Below the pieces are notes generated by a model. The model searched no databases. It was not told where the DNA came from and saw only the letters and a program-made list of their open reading frames with translations. A program made the position numbers and the translations under genes. Shown here in pieces: positions 1-12,800 of a stretch of DNA of 64,000 nucleotides. The number at the start of each line of letters is the position of its first letter. Position 1 is the stretch's first letter. This stretch comes from Inia geoffrensis (taxonomy: Eukaryota > Chordata > Mammalia > Artiodactyla > Iniidae), in the NCBI GenBank assembly GCA_036417435.1, contig CM070899.1, positions 66,667,001-66,731,000 on the forward strand. The letters run 5' to 3'.

Positions 1-3000
1 AAGCACAAGAAGAAAGCAAGCTTGGGCGATAGTGAGCTCTCACCCACCAGGCTTATTCAGGCGGAAACCAGAAGTCTATACCGGATTGGGATATTTTATG
101 GGATAATGAGGCACTGAATGAGGATTGGTCTAGAAGATAATCTAGAACTCCTCTCTATTTTAGAAAGTTGAGCTTCTTTGGGCCCACCTTTACCAGATCA
201 GCCGTAACAATCACGTTATTATGTGCAGAGGAAATGCCAAGGCTGAAAAACAGCAAGTTAAGGAGAGGCTGTCACTTGCTGGAAAGAGACTCAGATATAA
301 GATACTCATGCAGAGAAACCCAGGAGACCAACAGTGGAGCAAAGACACAACCACATAAAATGTAAGCTATACAGTCTAAGCTCAAATACAGAGAACAAAA
401 AGAAAAGGCATGGTTGACTGAAATATTCTCAAATCATCTTCAATCTGTCCTACTTTAGAGGCATATCTGATGAATTCCTGAACTTAAGGAAACCTTTTGG
501 GTCCTGTTTTTGACTAAATATTTTTAGGATATAGGAAACTTCTACTATACAATTTATGCAGTTAGGCCCATATTTCAAGAAGTCCTTCCTGTAGATATTT
601 TAAAGGCAAACTTCACAAATACCACTCTCAAAAATTTTCTTCCATTGATATATATCAGGACTTTCTCTAGAAGATATCTAGGAAACGTGTTATAAATCTT
701 GCTGCCAGCAGTGTGGGCATAATGGCAATTTCTCCTACATGCTATGAAACTTCATCGTTCTGCTGTATTATGTCGAAAATCTGCACATCTCAATGGGTTT
801 TCTGTTCATTCCAATGCACTTCAGTGACGATGTGGATCATTGCCATAATACATCATGACTGTTCTAATTACAGTTTCATTATGATATACCCTATCAGGGC
901 TGTTGTAATGTCATGTCAGCACATAGTAAGAATAGTTATGCAATTATGTAATATCTGTTAGAGTATGCAGTGTAGAATGGAAAAGAAAAAAAAGAAAAAA
1001 GACATGAGGAGCAGCAGTTAATGTAATGAAACTCAGTTTTCTCCTTTAAAAAAGTTTCCAATTTAAAGTACCATTTCTTTTGTTTCCCATCTCCCAACCT
1101 AAACAAAACGCCTTCAAACACATTTATTTTTGTTTAATTGGATACTACTATATAATTTAATGGACTGATTTTTTTAATGAAGCAAAATAAGAAGAGAAAG
1201 GGGAAGTCCTTGACTGTGAGCTGTTCTCTGTATGTCACAAAAGAATAAGATTCACCTAATATATGTGACAAGAAATCCAGTAAAAATTTAAGTGTAATAA
1301 ATTAAAGCCCACTGAGGCTTACTATTATGCAAACTTCAAATACAACGTCACATTCTTCTGCTGCCCTTGATCTCTTGTTGCACATAGAATTTCTTGCCTC
1401 ATCTCCTAAAACTCAATTGACCAGCTCTGTCTTAAAAAAAACTATGATAATGAAATGAGATAAAGCATTTGCATCCATATTTACTTCTCTAAATTATGAC
1501 CATAAGTATTCACTTGCCTTTAGTCCAGCTGCCAAAATATACCCAAATAGCTACAAAAATAGAAATCTTGTCATTTGTCATAAATTTGAAGAATAAACTC
1601 TCAGAGGATGAGGGCATGCCTTTTTGGTGAACCATGGAGTATCTTGAACATTTGAGGCCTTCAGAAAACACTGAGTCAATGAATAGCTTCTCAAACTAAG
1701 TGATACATGAACTGCTTTTTGTTGTTTTAATATACAATCATGGGAGAATTTATATATCAAAGCTTACCCCATATCTTTATAGCTGAATTACAGGCCTGTT
1801 CAATGCATTTATAATAGAAATGCTGACGAAGCCTAAAGCATGGATGTGTACAGTTGTGCAGCAGCAGCCATTTCAAATATAGATATATTTTTAGCGTTAG
1901 GAGGGACCAAGTTTGTTTAAATCTGGACTTTTTTTTTTTACAATTGCAAGTAATGTTAATAACACACTGTAAATGTTAAGGCTAAGTATGCAATGTCAAA
2001 ATAGATTGAATCTCTCTGAAAATTGGAAATTCAGGCTTTTCAAACGTAATCCAGATGTTTGGCTTTTATTCAGATTTCAAGAAAGAGGGAACTAATATGA
2101 TATAAAATTCATACATGCATATTTCATTAGTGCCTTTTGTATCACTGAATTAAACATTCTGAAACGTGCTTTTCCCAAATCACGTAGAGTTTTAAACCAA
2201 AGCAGTTGCCAAGATGTTGCTCACCTCAAAAATAATGCCAAATTAATCTCATAAGGAAGAAGCTATATATTTCTTACGTTAACTCCGTTGATAATGTTTC
2301 TCCAAAGAGAGTATCCTGCTTTCTCTTTGAGGATGACAAGAAAAATGAGAAGTAGAACACTGTAGCCATTGTAGTGTATCAAAAAGATATTACTGCCGAA
2401 CATGGTAACTTTGAAAATCTGTGAAAATCAGTGGCCTAAATGAAGGCTGAAAGCACTGTCCCCCATACTGTCATCATCAAAAACAATCTTTTCACGTTTA
2501 GTGCAAATGGGCATTCCCTAGGGACCATGGACTCCAGCACTGAGACGCATGTCCGGAACTCACCATGAAGGTGTTAAGACAGAGCCAATCAAAGCATTTC
2601 CAGGGTTGTCTGCTCTGAAAACACAAGAGAAATGCCATCATACCTTTATGTATCTACATCATGACTTTTCTTTGGTAGGGTGTTTTTAACCTTTCAAAGG
2701 GTTTTAACATCTATAATCTTAATAGATCCATAATGCCATGGGGTTTTTCTTGGTGACTGCCTGAGTCCATGTATAATAAAATATTTGATCTCTTAGGCCA
2801 CTTTTTGAGAGTACTCTGGGTGTCTTCACATCAGATGAGGATGAATGCTGTTTCAGAATTAGGATATAAGCTCCTGCAGTGGGGTATATAAGGTCAGGGA
2901 CCATGTTTTGTTGACCCTTTATCTGCTGTAACTCTAAGCATTATGGCTTAGATATAGAAAGTAGTTGGAAAATATTTATTCATTTGAATTTCTCCTAAAA

Positions 3001-5335
3001 GACCAGGTGAGCCTGTATCAGGCTGTTGAAATATATGCCAGGTAAAATTATATAGTACACAGAAATGAGTAGCAGGTGATTGCCTTATTTCTCTTTGAAT
3101 TTAACGCTCAGTAAAACTTATTTGGTTAAAGCATCCCATATAGAATTTTTAGAAACAGTGAACAAATTTAATTGTTTCCCATGGCCAGGAACGGTTAATA
3201 TAAGAAAAGCTCCTATAAAACGTATCAAAGAAAAGAGGAAGGTGACAGCAGCTCTTTAAATATTTAAGGACACCTTTTATGAGTTCAGTGTTTTCTCACA
3301 GCAATAATATTTGATCAGAATGCAAGAGGCTGGCTCCAATTTCTAGTTCTAACACGAGACTGCTATAGACTTAAAAACCTTTCAGTTCTAGCATCTCTTT
3401 TTTGTTTCTTTGGGGCGCATGTCCATATTTACCAGGCAGAGCTTTTAAGAAAATAAACTTTAAAGATTTTAGGCTTTAAGCTTTAAGTACTGTGCCTTGC
3501 TTCAGCCTCAAAAAGCTTGACTGTCATTTCAATGGATTTTTCTCTTTTTTGTTCTCCTACGCGGCAAACCCGTGGGGAAAGTTAGTAATATCTCTTCTGT
3601 ATTACGGGTTAAAAATCGATACAGAGATGTTAAGTGACTTGCCCAAGGTCAATAAGACCATGCTAAAAGGCAGAAACAGAATTTTCTGGAAGAATTTCAG
3701 CTTAGTTTGCTAGGCCATTCTGTTATTCTTGAAAATGCGTCTTTAGATATCAGTCCAGAAATCTGAGGAAATTGGTGGGCCCTGGGAGTATAATGTAAAT
3801 AAAGTCAAGGGTGCCATCCAAAGTGACTTTAGAGTAGTCAAAACACAGTTAAGAACCCCACACTTATAGCTTCTACAGCCAGATTCACTTTGGTGTAGGC
3901 TCATCTTCCAAACCTCCATACATCTTCAACAGCATGAGGCTGAGGCTAAAAGGGCAGATACGAGAGTTCTCACTGTTAGTCATACCTGTCATCCAGGAGC
4001 TCTGGGGTACAGGTAAAAATTTATTAGTATAAACTGAGACTATAAAGAGCAAACCGTGGTTGTGACAACTGCTTTTAACCATTTTTCCAGTTATGTAAGG
4101 GAGTCTACCATAAACATTCAAGTGAGTTTACTAAAACAGCGCATCAAAGAGAAACATACCGCGTTTGTGTGTATGTGTATGTATGTGTTTCCAATCACTC
4201 AAGTGATAAAAGTAAGGAAGAGGATGGAGAGAAGATTTAGAGAACAAAATGAAGGAAATGCATAGATGGATGGAGAGAAAGTAATAAGTAAATAGGGAAA
4301 ATTACAAAGGTTTAAACAGATGGGGGAAACTGTAACTAGTCTGCAGAGAATAAACCACAACAACTACCTAAAAATAAAAGTATTGCAGAAGAGGAAGAAA
4401 ATCACAGCTGGAGAGAAGGTCTTCAGTGAATGACTTCCCTGAAATAATCAGATGAAAGAATATGATAATGATGGCTTAAAAAAATTGTGTAAGGGCTACA
4501 AAAATTCACTAAGAGGAGATGAGAACAAAAAGAGGCAGAAGTACCAGGATGTGGCCATTTACTACAGCTTACATCCATAATAAAGGATAACTTTTCAAGA
4601 ATAAATAGGTACTAAATTTTGTGATTTCGAGGATTTTCTCTAAGCACCATGGATAGGGAGCCCCTTCACTGGGCACCATCTTCCCCCTGACTGTTAATTC
4701 TTGCCTTTGCTATACTGGTGGCTTGCTACATGGTCCAAGGGATGCCATTTCATATTTCTGTGTAAAATCTGTTCCATTTAAGACAGGGACAAGGATATAC
4801 TCACCACTTACCCACCACAGATATATTTTAAGAAGTAAACAGGTCATGTTTCTACAAAATTTCAAATCTCTGTGGAAAATGCATCGTTTAAAAAAAAAAA
4901 AGTCTCTACTTTTAATAACATGACTTTTGTAATAAGATTTTTTTGGTCTGTTACCCATTTGCAAGTAAGAATGCAAATTTCCCATTCATTTTTCTTATAT
5001 GTCTTAGAAATAAGGTACTATAACTACTGTCTACATTAGAGAGTAAAACAAGTCACACTGGAGGGGAGTCATTGAAAAGGTACTGTATATTTTTTTTTCC
5101 CCTGATCTTTTAGAAAATATATCAACAAAGCATTACTACTTTTCTCTACCCTTAATGAAGGGAGGAGGGAACATGTTGACATTACCCAGTAATACTACTT
5201 CTCCAAATCTATACACACATGACCATTTAATTACCAAGTTCTATAAACATGGAAACAGCAAAGGACCCACACCAAACATTTTAATTTGTGAACTAATGAG
5301 TTTCAAAGAGTTAGGCCAAAAAAAAAAAAAAGAAA
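1..5335. other. Unique AT-rich intronic DNA with scattered old repeat fragments
   Basis: No gene, RNA gene or young mobile element is seen here. All open frames are short and lack splice support or family resemblance. A weak L2-like end lies around 2890-2985 (a 'gtcagggaccatg' stretch followed by a 'tatttattcatttgaat' tail). A MIR fragment is listed separately at 3595-3720. Confidence 0.6.
3595..3720 (-). repeat. MIR SINE fragment
   Basis: The stretch 'gttaagtgacttgcccaagg' at about 3629-3648 is the hallmark of the mammalian MIR core, read in reverse orientation. Flanking similarity is weak, as expected for an old element. Confidence 0.6.
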
Positions 5336-5339
5336 CTAT

Positions 5340-5545
5340 ATGCCTGAAATCAGATTGCCCATTTTTAAACTCTGCTTGCATTGCTTACTAGCTGTGTAAT
5401 TCTCTACGCCTTAGTTGCTCATCGGGGGATAATATTAATACTTCTCTCATAAGGTTGCTCTGAGGACTGAATGTGCTAATATATGCAATGTCCTAGACAA
5501 TTCCTATTACATAATAAGCACTATATTCAAGTGTTTGTTCACACT
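5340..5545 (+). repeat. MIR SINE, fairly complete
   Basis: The order of MIR landmarks is preserved: 'cttactagctgtgtaa', then 'gccttagttgctcatc', 'ggggataatattaatact', 'ataaggttgctctgaggact', and 'ataataagcact'. It is sense-oriented and ancient. Confidence 0.7.
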
Positions 5546-5940
5546 TGATCCAAATGCTGCAAGCTAAAAAAAATAACCTTTGGCATAACTTTTCTCATCT
5601 CTTTTATGCCCCTAGTTTGTATATTTATGTAAAACTTCCCTTCACTAAATAAAACACAGAATCTAGGAATCAAAATTCAGTAGGAAAAAACCTTGCCTTT
5701 TATTGACTTCCACTGAACACATGGCTGATAGCTATTGTGATTTGCCACTGGTTTGTTACTCTTCCCCAGTGTGTCTTCCTGATTTTGGTAAAGGCCTAGG
5801 AGCATGTCAAACTAATTCCCAAATCTGAGGCGTTTTCCCATATTGCAATGCACCTGTCTCCATTCAATTTATTAAAATTCTATCTAGCAAGGTCCAGTTC
5901 AAATTTCATTTCTTCTACAAAGGTGTTCTAAGACCAGTAC

Positions 5941-6151
5941 TTTTTTTTTTTTTTTTTTCCCGGTACGCGGGCCTCTCACTGCTGTGGCTTCTCCCGTCGC
6001 GGAGCACAGGCTCCGGACGCGCAGGCTCAGCGGCCACGGCTCAAGGGCCCAGCCGCTCCACGGCATGTGGGATCTTCCCCGGCCGGGGCACGAACCCGTG
6101 TCCCCTGCATCGGCAGGCGGACTCTCAACCACTGCGCCACCAGGGAAGTCC
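5941..6151 (-). mobile_element. CHR-type tRNA-derived SINE (short young form)
   Basis: A poly-T run at 5941-5958 is the reversed A-tail. The body then reads back to the SINE head 'ggacttccctggtggcgcag' at about 6151. Flanks 'ccagtac' (about 5934-5940) and 'ccagcac' (about 6150-6156) look like a target duplication with one mismatch. The Pol III B-box equivalent (rc of 'gggcacgaaccc') is intact. Confidence 0.93.
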
Positions 6152-6157
6152 AGCACT

Positions 6158-7085
6158 TTTTTTATACCACACAAACGTGCTATCTTGGCTATAATTTCAT
6201 GTTTTTTGGTTTCATTTTTCTAAATGGATTATAAATTACTATGGAAAAGGATAACCTTCCTTTTAGTTTGTTCTCCATAGAATATAGTAATACCTAACAA
6301 ATGCTTATTACCTCATCTTCATAGTCAGACAGCATCATTCCTTACTCTTCCTTACTTTTTAAAGTAAGGGTGGAATTATTCAACCATTAATTCCTAATAC
6401 ATGTATTAGAACATATGGACATATGTAATTTTTAAAATATATGTGAGAAAGGAGAAATAAGGTAGGAAATATCATTGTGTGTAGGCACACAGAAAGTGAT
6501 GCAAATTTCATAAATTATTAGTGGGGCTTGATACTAATTAGTACAGTTTGGAAAGTAGAAAAAAATTTGAAATCAATGTTTCCCCAAGTAAATATGAATC
6601 CGCCTTTAACCAGATAGCTCTCCAGAGAAGTAGCCCCAGTAGGGAATTTGGAATTAGTGTGATCGTCTGTCACTAGGTCTCCCAGCGTTGACTTTGAATT
6701 CAAACGTGAGCTTATTCTCTACCAAAATACCCTAGAGACCATCCTGGTCTTTTCGTCATAGACAGCTAAATGCCTTTAGCCATATTTGCCATGACATCCA
6801 ATGTGACAAATGAAATACAAACCAGAGGTGTACATACCATAACACAAGGAGAAGGTAAGAACAGGTTGTTCATATGATGTGAAGTGACCCATTTTCAATG
6901 GAAATATAAATAAATATATCTATTCTACGCTGTCAAGAAATCTGAGGAACATTTGGTAACTCTGCCTAAAGAAAACGGTAGGAAAATTAAAATATGTGGA
7001 AAATAAGATGTCAAAGAGAAAGCTGAACATCCATGACTGATTTAGCAAAGGACACTGTTGAGAACCTGATTGAATAGCTATGTAA
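6158..7085. other. Intronic DNA, nothing recognised
   Basis: AT-rich unique sequence. No repeat family or coding potential that I can name. Confidence 0.5.
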
Positions 7086-7087
7086 AA

Positions 7088-7192
7088 AAGAGTGGATATA
7101 TGTATATGTATAACTGATTCAATTTGCTGTAAGCAGAAACTAACGCAACATTGTAAATCAACTCTACTCCAATAAAAATTCATTTAAAAACA
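7088..7192 (+). mobile_element. L1 3' end fragment (about 100 bp)
   Basis: It matches the extreme 3' UTR of the cetartiodactyl L1 present in full at 51787-58897: 'tatgtataactgattca...', 'agcagaaactaacgcaacattgtaaatcaactctactccaataaa' style landmarks and an A-rich end. It is severely 5'-truncated. Confidence 0.8.
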
Positions 7193-7352
7193 AATGAAAT
7201 TTTATATAAATCCGAAAAAAAGAATAGTTATCTACTACTGAATAAAAGTAAAATGGAAAGGAAAGGGTCCAAGAAGGCTCATAAAATATGTATTTATGAC
7301 TACTATCTGAGATGAACTAAAAATAACATGGCATTTAGAAATTAACCACTGT

Positions 7353-7706
7353 TCCCTAGTGGCGCAGTGGTTAAGAATCCGCCTGCCAATGCAGGGGACA
7401 TGGGTTCAAGCCCTGGTTTGGGAAGATCCCACATGCCGTGGAACAACTAGGCCCGTGCACCACAACTACTGAGCCTGTGCTCTAGCGCCCGTGAGCCACA
7501 ACTACTGAGCCTGTGTGCCACAACTACTGAAGCCCGTGCGCCTAGAGCCTGAGCTCTGCAACAAGAGAAGTCACCGCAATGAGAAGCCTGTGCACCACAA
7601 TGAAGAGTAACCCCGCTCACTGCAACTAGAGAAAGCCCACTCACAGCAACGAAGACCCAGCGCAGCCAAAAATAAATAAATTAATTAAATTAATGTATTT
7701 AAAAAA
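7353..7706 (+). mobile_element. CHR-type SINE, long older form
   Basis: The head is 'ttccctagtggcgcagtgg' and the tail '(aaataaat)n' at 7671-7700. The body has three internal copies of 'ccacaactactga' (about 7460-7530), typical of the long form. Flanks 'catttagaaattaaccactg' (7332-7351) and 'cattagagattacccctg' (7707-7723) form a diverged target duplication, indicating an older insertion than the short copies. Confidence 0.92.
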
Positions 7707-7884
7707 CATTAGAGATTACCCCTGTTATGGTAGTTTTCCAAAAAAAAATAATATTAATTCAAATATATATTGTTTCCTTAGCTTTGAAATTGTTCCTAAA
7801 ATCCTGATTTTTGCCAGACTGCCTATAAGCAAAATCAATGACTAATTAGAACAATCTTTGTTTTTTCACCAAAGAGAGAATATT

Positions 7885-7990
7885 GAAGTTGGAACAGACC
7901 TTGGAGCTACCTAGTCCATCCCCCTCACTTTACAGATGAAGAAAATGAAACCTGAGAGCATGAGTGTCAGTGCCTAGGGAGAATCCGGCC
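7885..7990 (-). repeat. MIR-like fragment
   Basis: 'cactttacagatgaagaaaa' at about 7926-7945 resembles the reversed MIR core. The match is short and other old repeats share it. Confidence 0.4.
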
Positions 7991-8581
7991 TCCTTGTGCT
8001 TTATCACAGGGCTTTCCAATCTTTTTTTCCTATCACTGGTCTTTAGTGAAGCTTAAAAATAAGATCAAAGAACACTCAAAAGAGGATCTAGGTTATAAAA
8101 TAACAGAAAGAAACTGAGGCACTGAAATGAAGTCCATTCACATCCTCAAGAGAATTTAATACGTGGAGATCTGAGTGACAGTGCCCTTTGCCTTTTCCTG
8201 AGGAAGCCTCGAGATCACTTAATCCTGACAGTATGCATATGACAGTGTGACTGAGTTGTGGTAAAGCTCTTAGAGTAATAGCCAAACTTTTTTTTAAACT
8301 CCACTTTGTTGTACGTGTGTATGTGAGAGTGTGCAGCTAAACGTTTTTATTTTGTTTTTACTGTTTCTAAGTCTGATTGATAATTCATTTTCTAAAAAGG
8401 TCAGTGTAAATTTCTGTTTCGGGGTCAGACACCAAATTTAGGGTTCATAGAATGATTTCAGAGCAGTCCAGCCGCCAGAGAAATACTAATAAAAGCAGAA
8501 TAACAGCCAAAGTTGAAAGAAGTGTGTTAGAGCCACTCTCTGCTTTCCGTTGGGTCCCACAAGCACGCTAGAGTATAGGAG

Positions 8582-8593
8582 GCCACCTGGTGG
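8582..8593 (-). promoter_or_regulatory. CTCF-core-like site
   Basis: On the minus strand the bases read CCACCAGGTGGC, matching the CTCF core CCASYAGRKGGC at every position. The next base departs from consensus. Occupancy cannot be judged from sequence. Confidence 0.35.
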
Positions 8594-8811
8594 TGAAATG
8601 AACCAATTAACCATTTAATACTGCATTGAGAAGCAAGCAAAATAGGCAGATTTGGGGTTGTTAAAAAAGAAAAACTAGAACCTTGAGCAAAAAACTGACA
8701 GTCCACGTGTATTATTGCGATACAACAGAGAGAAAATTGAACTGTAAAATCATTCGTCTGTAGAATAACGTATATTCCTAAAATGTTGCCATAATAGTTA
8801 TTATTTAATAC

Positions 8812-9252
8812 CAGGGACTGGCAAACTTATTCTGTGAAGAGCCAGATAGTAGAGGTGACCCTTGAACAACTTGGGGGTTAGGGGCACCGACACACACAGT
8901 CAAAATTCCAAGTATAACTTTACAGTGGACCCTCTCCACCTGAGATTCAGCAACTATGAATTCAACCAACTGTGGATCATGTAGTACTGTAGTACTTATT
9001 TACTGAAAAACATCCATGTATAAGTAGACCCATGCAGTTCAAACCCACACTGTCCAAGGGTCAACTGTAAATAGTTTAGGCCTGTGAGCCATATAGTCAC
9101 GGCTGAGACTACTCAATTCTGCTATCTTAGTGTAAAAACAGCCACAAACAATTCATAATGAATGTGCCTGGCTGTGTTCCAATAAAACTTTATTTGAAAA
9201 AACCAGGCTATGGTCTGGATTTGACCTTCAGGCTGTAGCTTGTCAACCCCTG
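8812..9252. mobile_element. hAT-type nonautonomous DNA transposon, split by a nested element
   Basis: The left end is 'cagggactggcaaact' and the right end 'agcttgtcaacccctg', an inverted pair (caggg...caaac / gtcaacccctg). Interior landmarks are 'gccagatagta', 'aatagtttaggcctgtgagcc' and 'gtgttccaataaaactttat', known from an abundant mammalian hAT-Charlie MITE. Flanking octamers are only loosely alike. Residues 8852-9067 are a separate insertion. Confidence 0.7.
8852..9067. mobile_element. Tigger-like (TcMar) palindromic MITE nested in the hAT element
   Basis: The terminal inverted repeats are 'gaggtgacccttgaaca' at the left and the reverse complement of 'tgtccaagggtcaactg' at the right. It is flanked by TA on both sides (8850-8851 and 9068-9069), the target duplication of mariner/Tigger elements. 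Removing it restores the hAT sequence 'gatag-TA-aatagttt'. The middle part is also imperfectly palindromic ('tgtagtactgtagtact'). Confidence 0.72.
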
Positions 9253-9257
9253 ATTCT

Positions 9258-9372
9258 GTACTATGTATTGAGTGCATACTATTTACTATAAGCACAGGGC
9301 TGAACCCCTTACATACCTCAATGAGTCCTAACAACCTTTCAGGGTAGGTGCTATCCCCATTTCACAGGTTTA
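9258..9372 (-). repeat. MIR fragment
   Basis: 'gagtgcatactatttactat', 'cttacatacctcaatgag' and 'aggtgctatccccatttcacagg' follow the reversed MIR order. Confidence 0.65.
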
Positions 9373-9399
9373 AAAAGTGCAGCTTAAAAAGTTTAAATA

Positions 9400-9731
9400 G
9401 GGGCTTCCCTGGTGGCACAGTGGTTGAGACTCCGCCTGCCAATGCCAGGGGACGCGAGTTCGAGCCCTGGTCTGGGAAGATCCCACATGCCGCGGAGCAA
9501 CCAGGCCCGTGAGCCACAATTGCTGAGCCTGCGCGTCTGGAGCCTGTGCTCCGCAACAAGAGAGGCCGCGATAGTGAGAGGCCCGCGCACCGCCGTGAAG
9601 AGTGGCCCCCGCTTGCCACAGCTAGAGAAAGCCCTCGCACAGAAACAAAAGACCCAACACAGCCATAAATAAATAAATTAATTAATTAATAATAAAAAAA
9701 AAAAAGTCAGGTGCTGTGCTGGCTATTAAAA
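9400..9731 (+). mobile_element. CHR-type SINE with a two-part 3' tail
   Basis: The head is 'gggcttccctggtggcacag'. The body includes the long-form 3' segment ('gaagagtggcccccgcttgcc', 'agagaaagccctcgcacag'). The tail is '(aaat)n' then an A-run to 9705, followed by a 22-nt non-SINE segment (9706-9727) and a second A-run. The 14-bp flank 'aaaaagtttaaata' occurs at 9386-9399 and again at 9732-9745, so the extra segment lies inside the duplicated target and arrived with the SINE. Confidence 0.9.
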
Positions 9732-12689
9732 AAAAAGTTTAAATAATTTGGTGTATAACGTACTCTGCTCCCTCTAACTTAGAAATGCTTTATGTAGCCT
9801 CCTGACCATTTTTCTCTGTGATTGCGGACACCTGTTCTGACCCTCCCTCTCATTCATCCTGCAGAGGCTGCTTCTGGTTTCCCTCCATGGTGACTTTGCT
9901 CCTGTTTCTCTACCTCACGTTCCCTTGAAATGTTGTCTCTTACCATCTCTCTCTCCAACACTTCTTTTATGTTTAAAAGCTTTATGTCAGTTTTCATAAC
10001 AACAGATGCAAGCAAGCACAGAAAAAAGACAAAAGCAATGTATTAAAAATAGATAGCCACATGTACAACAATAAGCCAAAGAAAGTGTCATACCATATAT
10101 GTTCCAAATGGAATGTGAGCCAAAAACATGATGCTCACTCTTACATAAATAATATATTACACATCCACTGGGAGAGGAAGCTGCTCTGTCCCTAAGTGGC
10201 AAGAGGATCCTTCTGGTCCATTTTTATCTTCTTTTCTTTTTCTTTTTAAACTCTTTTTTTTCCCCAGGTATATACACTGTAAGTCATACCATCTCAGACC
10301 ACATTCCTCTTCCAAACTAACCATGAACTATTTTATTAACTGTTAATAAGAGAAAGTTGCAAAACCTGACGCAGAAATCCACAGAGCTCACTAAAGCCCC
10401 TCAAACACATGGGTTTACCAGCAGTCTCTCAGTGTTAGCATATTTTCTCCTACAAAAGAGGATTGAAGTGGTTTCATTTAGATGGAGTGTAGACAAAACT
10501 GAAATAAAGGATTTTTAAAAGATGTTTTTAACTTGAAAAGGAAGCTGCAAAAGATTCAGATATGTGACTATATGGGAAAATAGAAGAGATTTAATTATGG
10601 AGCATGGATTCTGGCTGAGTTGACAATTAAACCTAACAACAGAAGGGATTTACACTAGATATAAGAAGACTTTCAGGGCGGTGAGAATTGTTAAACATTT
10701 TAATGGAAGGTTGTGAATTCCCTCTGGAAAGGTCTTTAATGGAGGACAAATTCTCTCCTATCTGGAGTGGATAAAAAACAATCTCTGAAAGAGAGGAAAT
10801 GAAATGAAGGTCGTTTTGAGGTCAGTTGCAGTCCTGAAACTCCAGGTAAAATTCTCACTTCCCATGGGTAAGTAACTGTACAAAACCTCTAAGGGATTCA
10901 CTTTGGAAGATTCAGGAGAAAACACTTGTTAAGCAGGTGATTCAATTCAGAAAGTATTTACTGAGTGTCAAATATTACCTAACTCTGGGGAGACATCCAC
11001 CCCAGGAGGGCACATGTCTGAGCAGTAGTGCGGACAATGGACAGGGAACACAATTATTTACTTCAGTTAATTTTTTAAAAAATCTTTGAGCTCCAGTCAG
11101 CTTTCTGTAACTATTTCCTGAACTTGGTGACCTTAAAAATCCTGCAAGAGCTGGCTGTCACATGAAATTTCTGGCATTATTCATGGTATCCCTGGATCTT
11201 TTTGTAAACAGAAAAGGCTCTGACAGTGTTTCTATACTTTATTTCCTTTTCTAACCCAAACTTGGATGGATGGAGCCTCTTAAACTATCATCAAAACACT
11301 GGTTATAAAATACTAGCCAAATCTGGGCTCTTGTGCTATATTCCCTTGTTGTAGAGAAAAAATTCAATGAGCTCAACTCTAGAGATTCATTTATATTTAA
11401 GTCTTCAGGAACATGAGGATTTTGGGTTGTGGCTTATAAGAAAACCAGAGATTCAAGAAATGGGTCTTTAGTATCACCAGGCTGAAGAGGGTGAAGAAGA
11501 GGAGAGAACAACCATACAGAGAGAAGTGTTCCTCAGGCTTATTTTCAAATCTCAGCCATGTCCCAGCTGAAGAGGAAGGACAAAGTTCAGTGGGAAGACA
11601 GTAAACCCAAAAGGATGCCAAAGTAGACACAAAGAGGGGCAAGAAGTGAATTTATCACAAATCTTTATCAAATTCTAATTTTAAATGGCCCATCTTTTAA
11701 CCTTTTCTTTACTGTTTAAAATCATTAAAGCTTGCAATTAATCACTAAAAGTATAAATGACCATATATGAGGATTATTTTTTTAAATAATGAAGAGTATA
11801 AAAGTTTTAAACACAAGAGTGGGAGTAAGTTTCGAAATTACACTTCAGCTTTTTCTTGACATTATAGAAGTGAAATTTAATTTTTAAAATTTCATATTCT
11901 GAATTGGCTTGCTATAGCTTTGGAAAGATGAGTCAGTCTTTCAGACTCTCTCCCCTCTTCACCCTCATCATGACGGACTTGGATTAAAGAGCCAGCCAAA
12001 GTCCAAATCTCCTATTAGTTTTCTCACCCCTTCATGATTAAATTTTTAGACACACACCCTTCTGAAGTCAAACAAGATTTTCTACAATGAAAGTGTCAGT
12101 AAAATCTCCTGGTAACCACGGTACAAGAACAAATTGTGGTGATATACTTCACATTTCAAATGACTGTTCATGTTTACCTATATTTATTATTCTATTATTA
12201 GGCTTCGCATTTGCACGGTTCATGTTATCCTCACATGTATGAACAATTGTACTGAGAATGCCTACATAATCAAGAATACATCAGTGAATACTACGGTTTG
12301 AAAGGTTGGAAACTAGCTATAGAATTATGGTGATTAGTTGTACATTTTTGTACCATTTGTCTCAGACATGGATGTCACTGTCCTTCCCTTCCTCCCTCCC
12401 TCTTTTTTTCCCTATCACTATGTTTTTTTCCCCTGATATCAACCTGGCCAAATCTGAGTACTCTGAATATTAAGAACTAACCTTAATGCACATTGGTTTT
12501 TCAAGGAGAGAAATTTTTGTTTTTCTTTTTATATATAATGTAAGAGGAAGACATGAAGTTTTAGACTCAATTACCACAGCATGAAAATAGGACTGTTTTC
12601 TTGAAAAAGTAATGAGTTGATAGCATAGCTCTGATTAATAGGCTCTAATTAATAGATTATTAAATAAGCCTTATTGGAAAAATGTTTCT

Positions 12690-12800
12690 CACCATGTATT
12701 TATTGAGTTTCTATTCTGTGCCAGGTACTGTGCTAAGCACTGGAGCTATATCAATAAACAACACAGAAATGAATCCTGCCCTTGGAATGTGAAATCTAAC
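12690..12800. repeat. L2-like fragment
   Basis: 'tattgagtttctattctgtg', 'ccaggtactgtgctaagcac' and 'ctggagctatatcaataaac' match the well-known L2 / MIR-tail stretch '...tgtgccaggcactgtgctaagcactgg...'. Confidence 0.6.

Noticed and set aside
713..961. Cys-rich 82-codon frame (plus strand)
   Set aside because: It resembles a small secreted protein only by cysteine count. No signal peptide, no family match that I recognise and no splice or promoter context.
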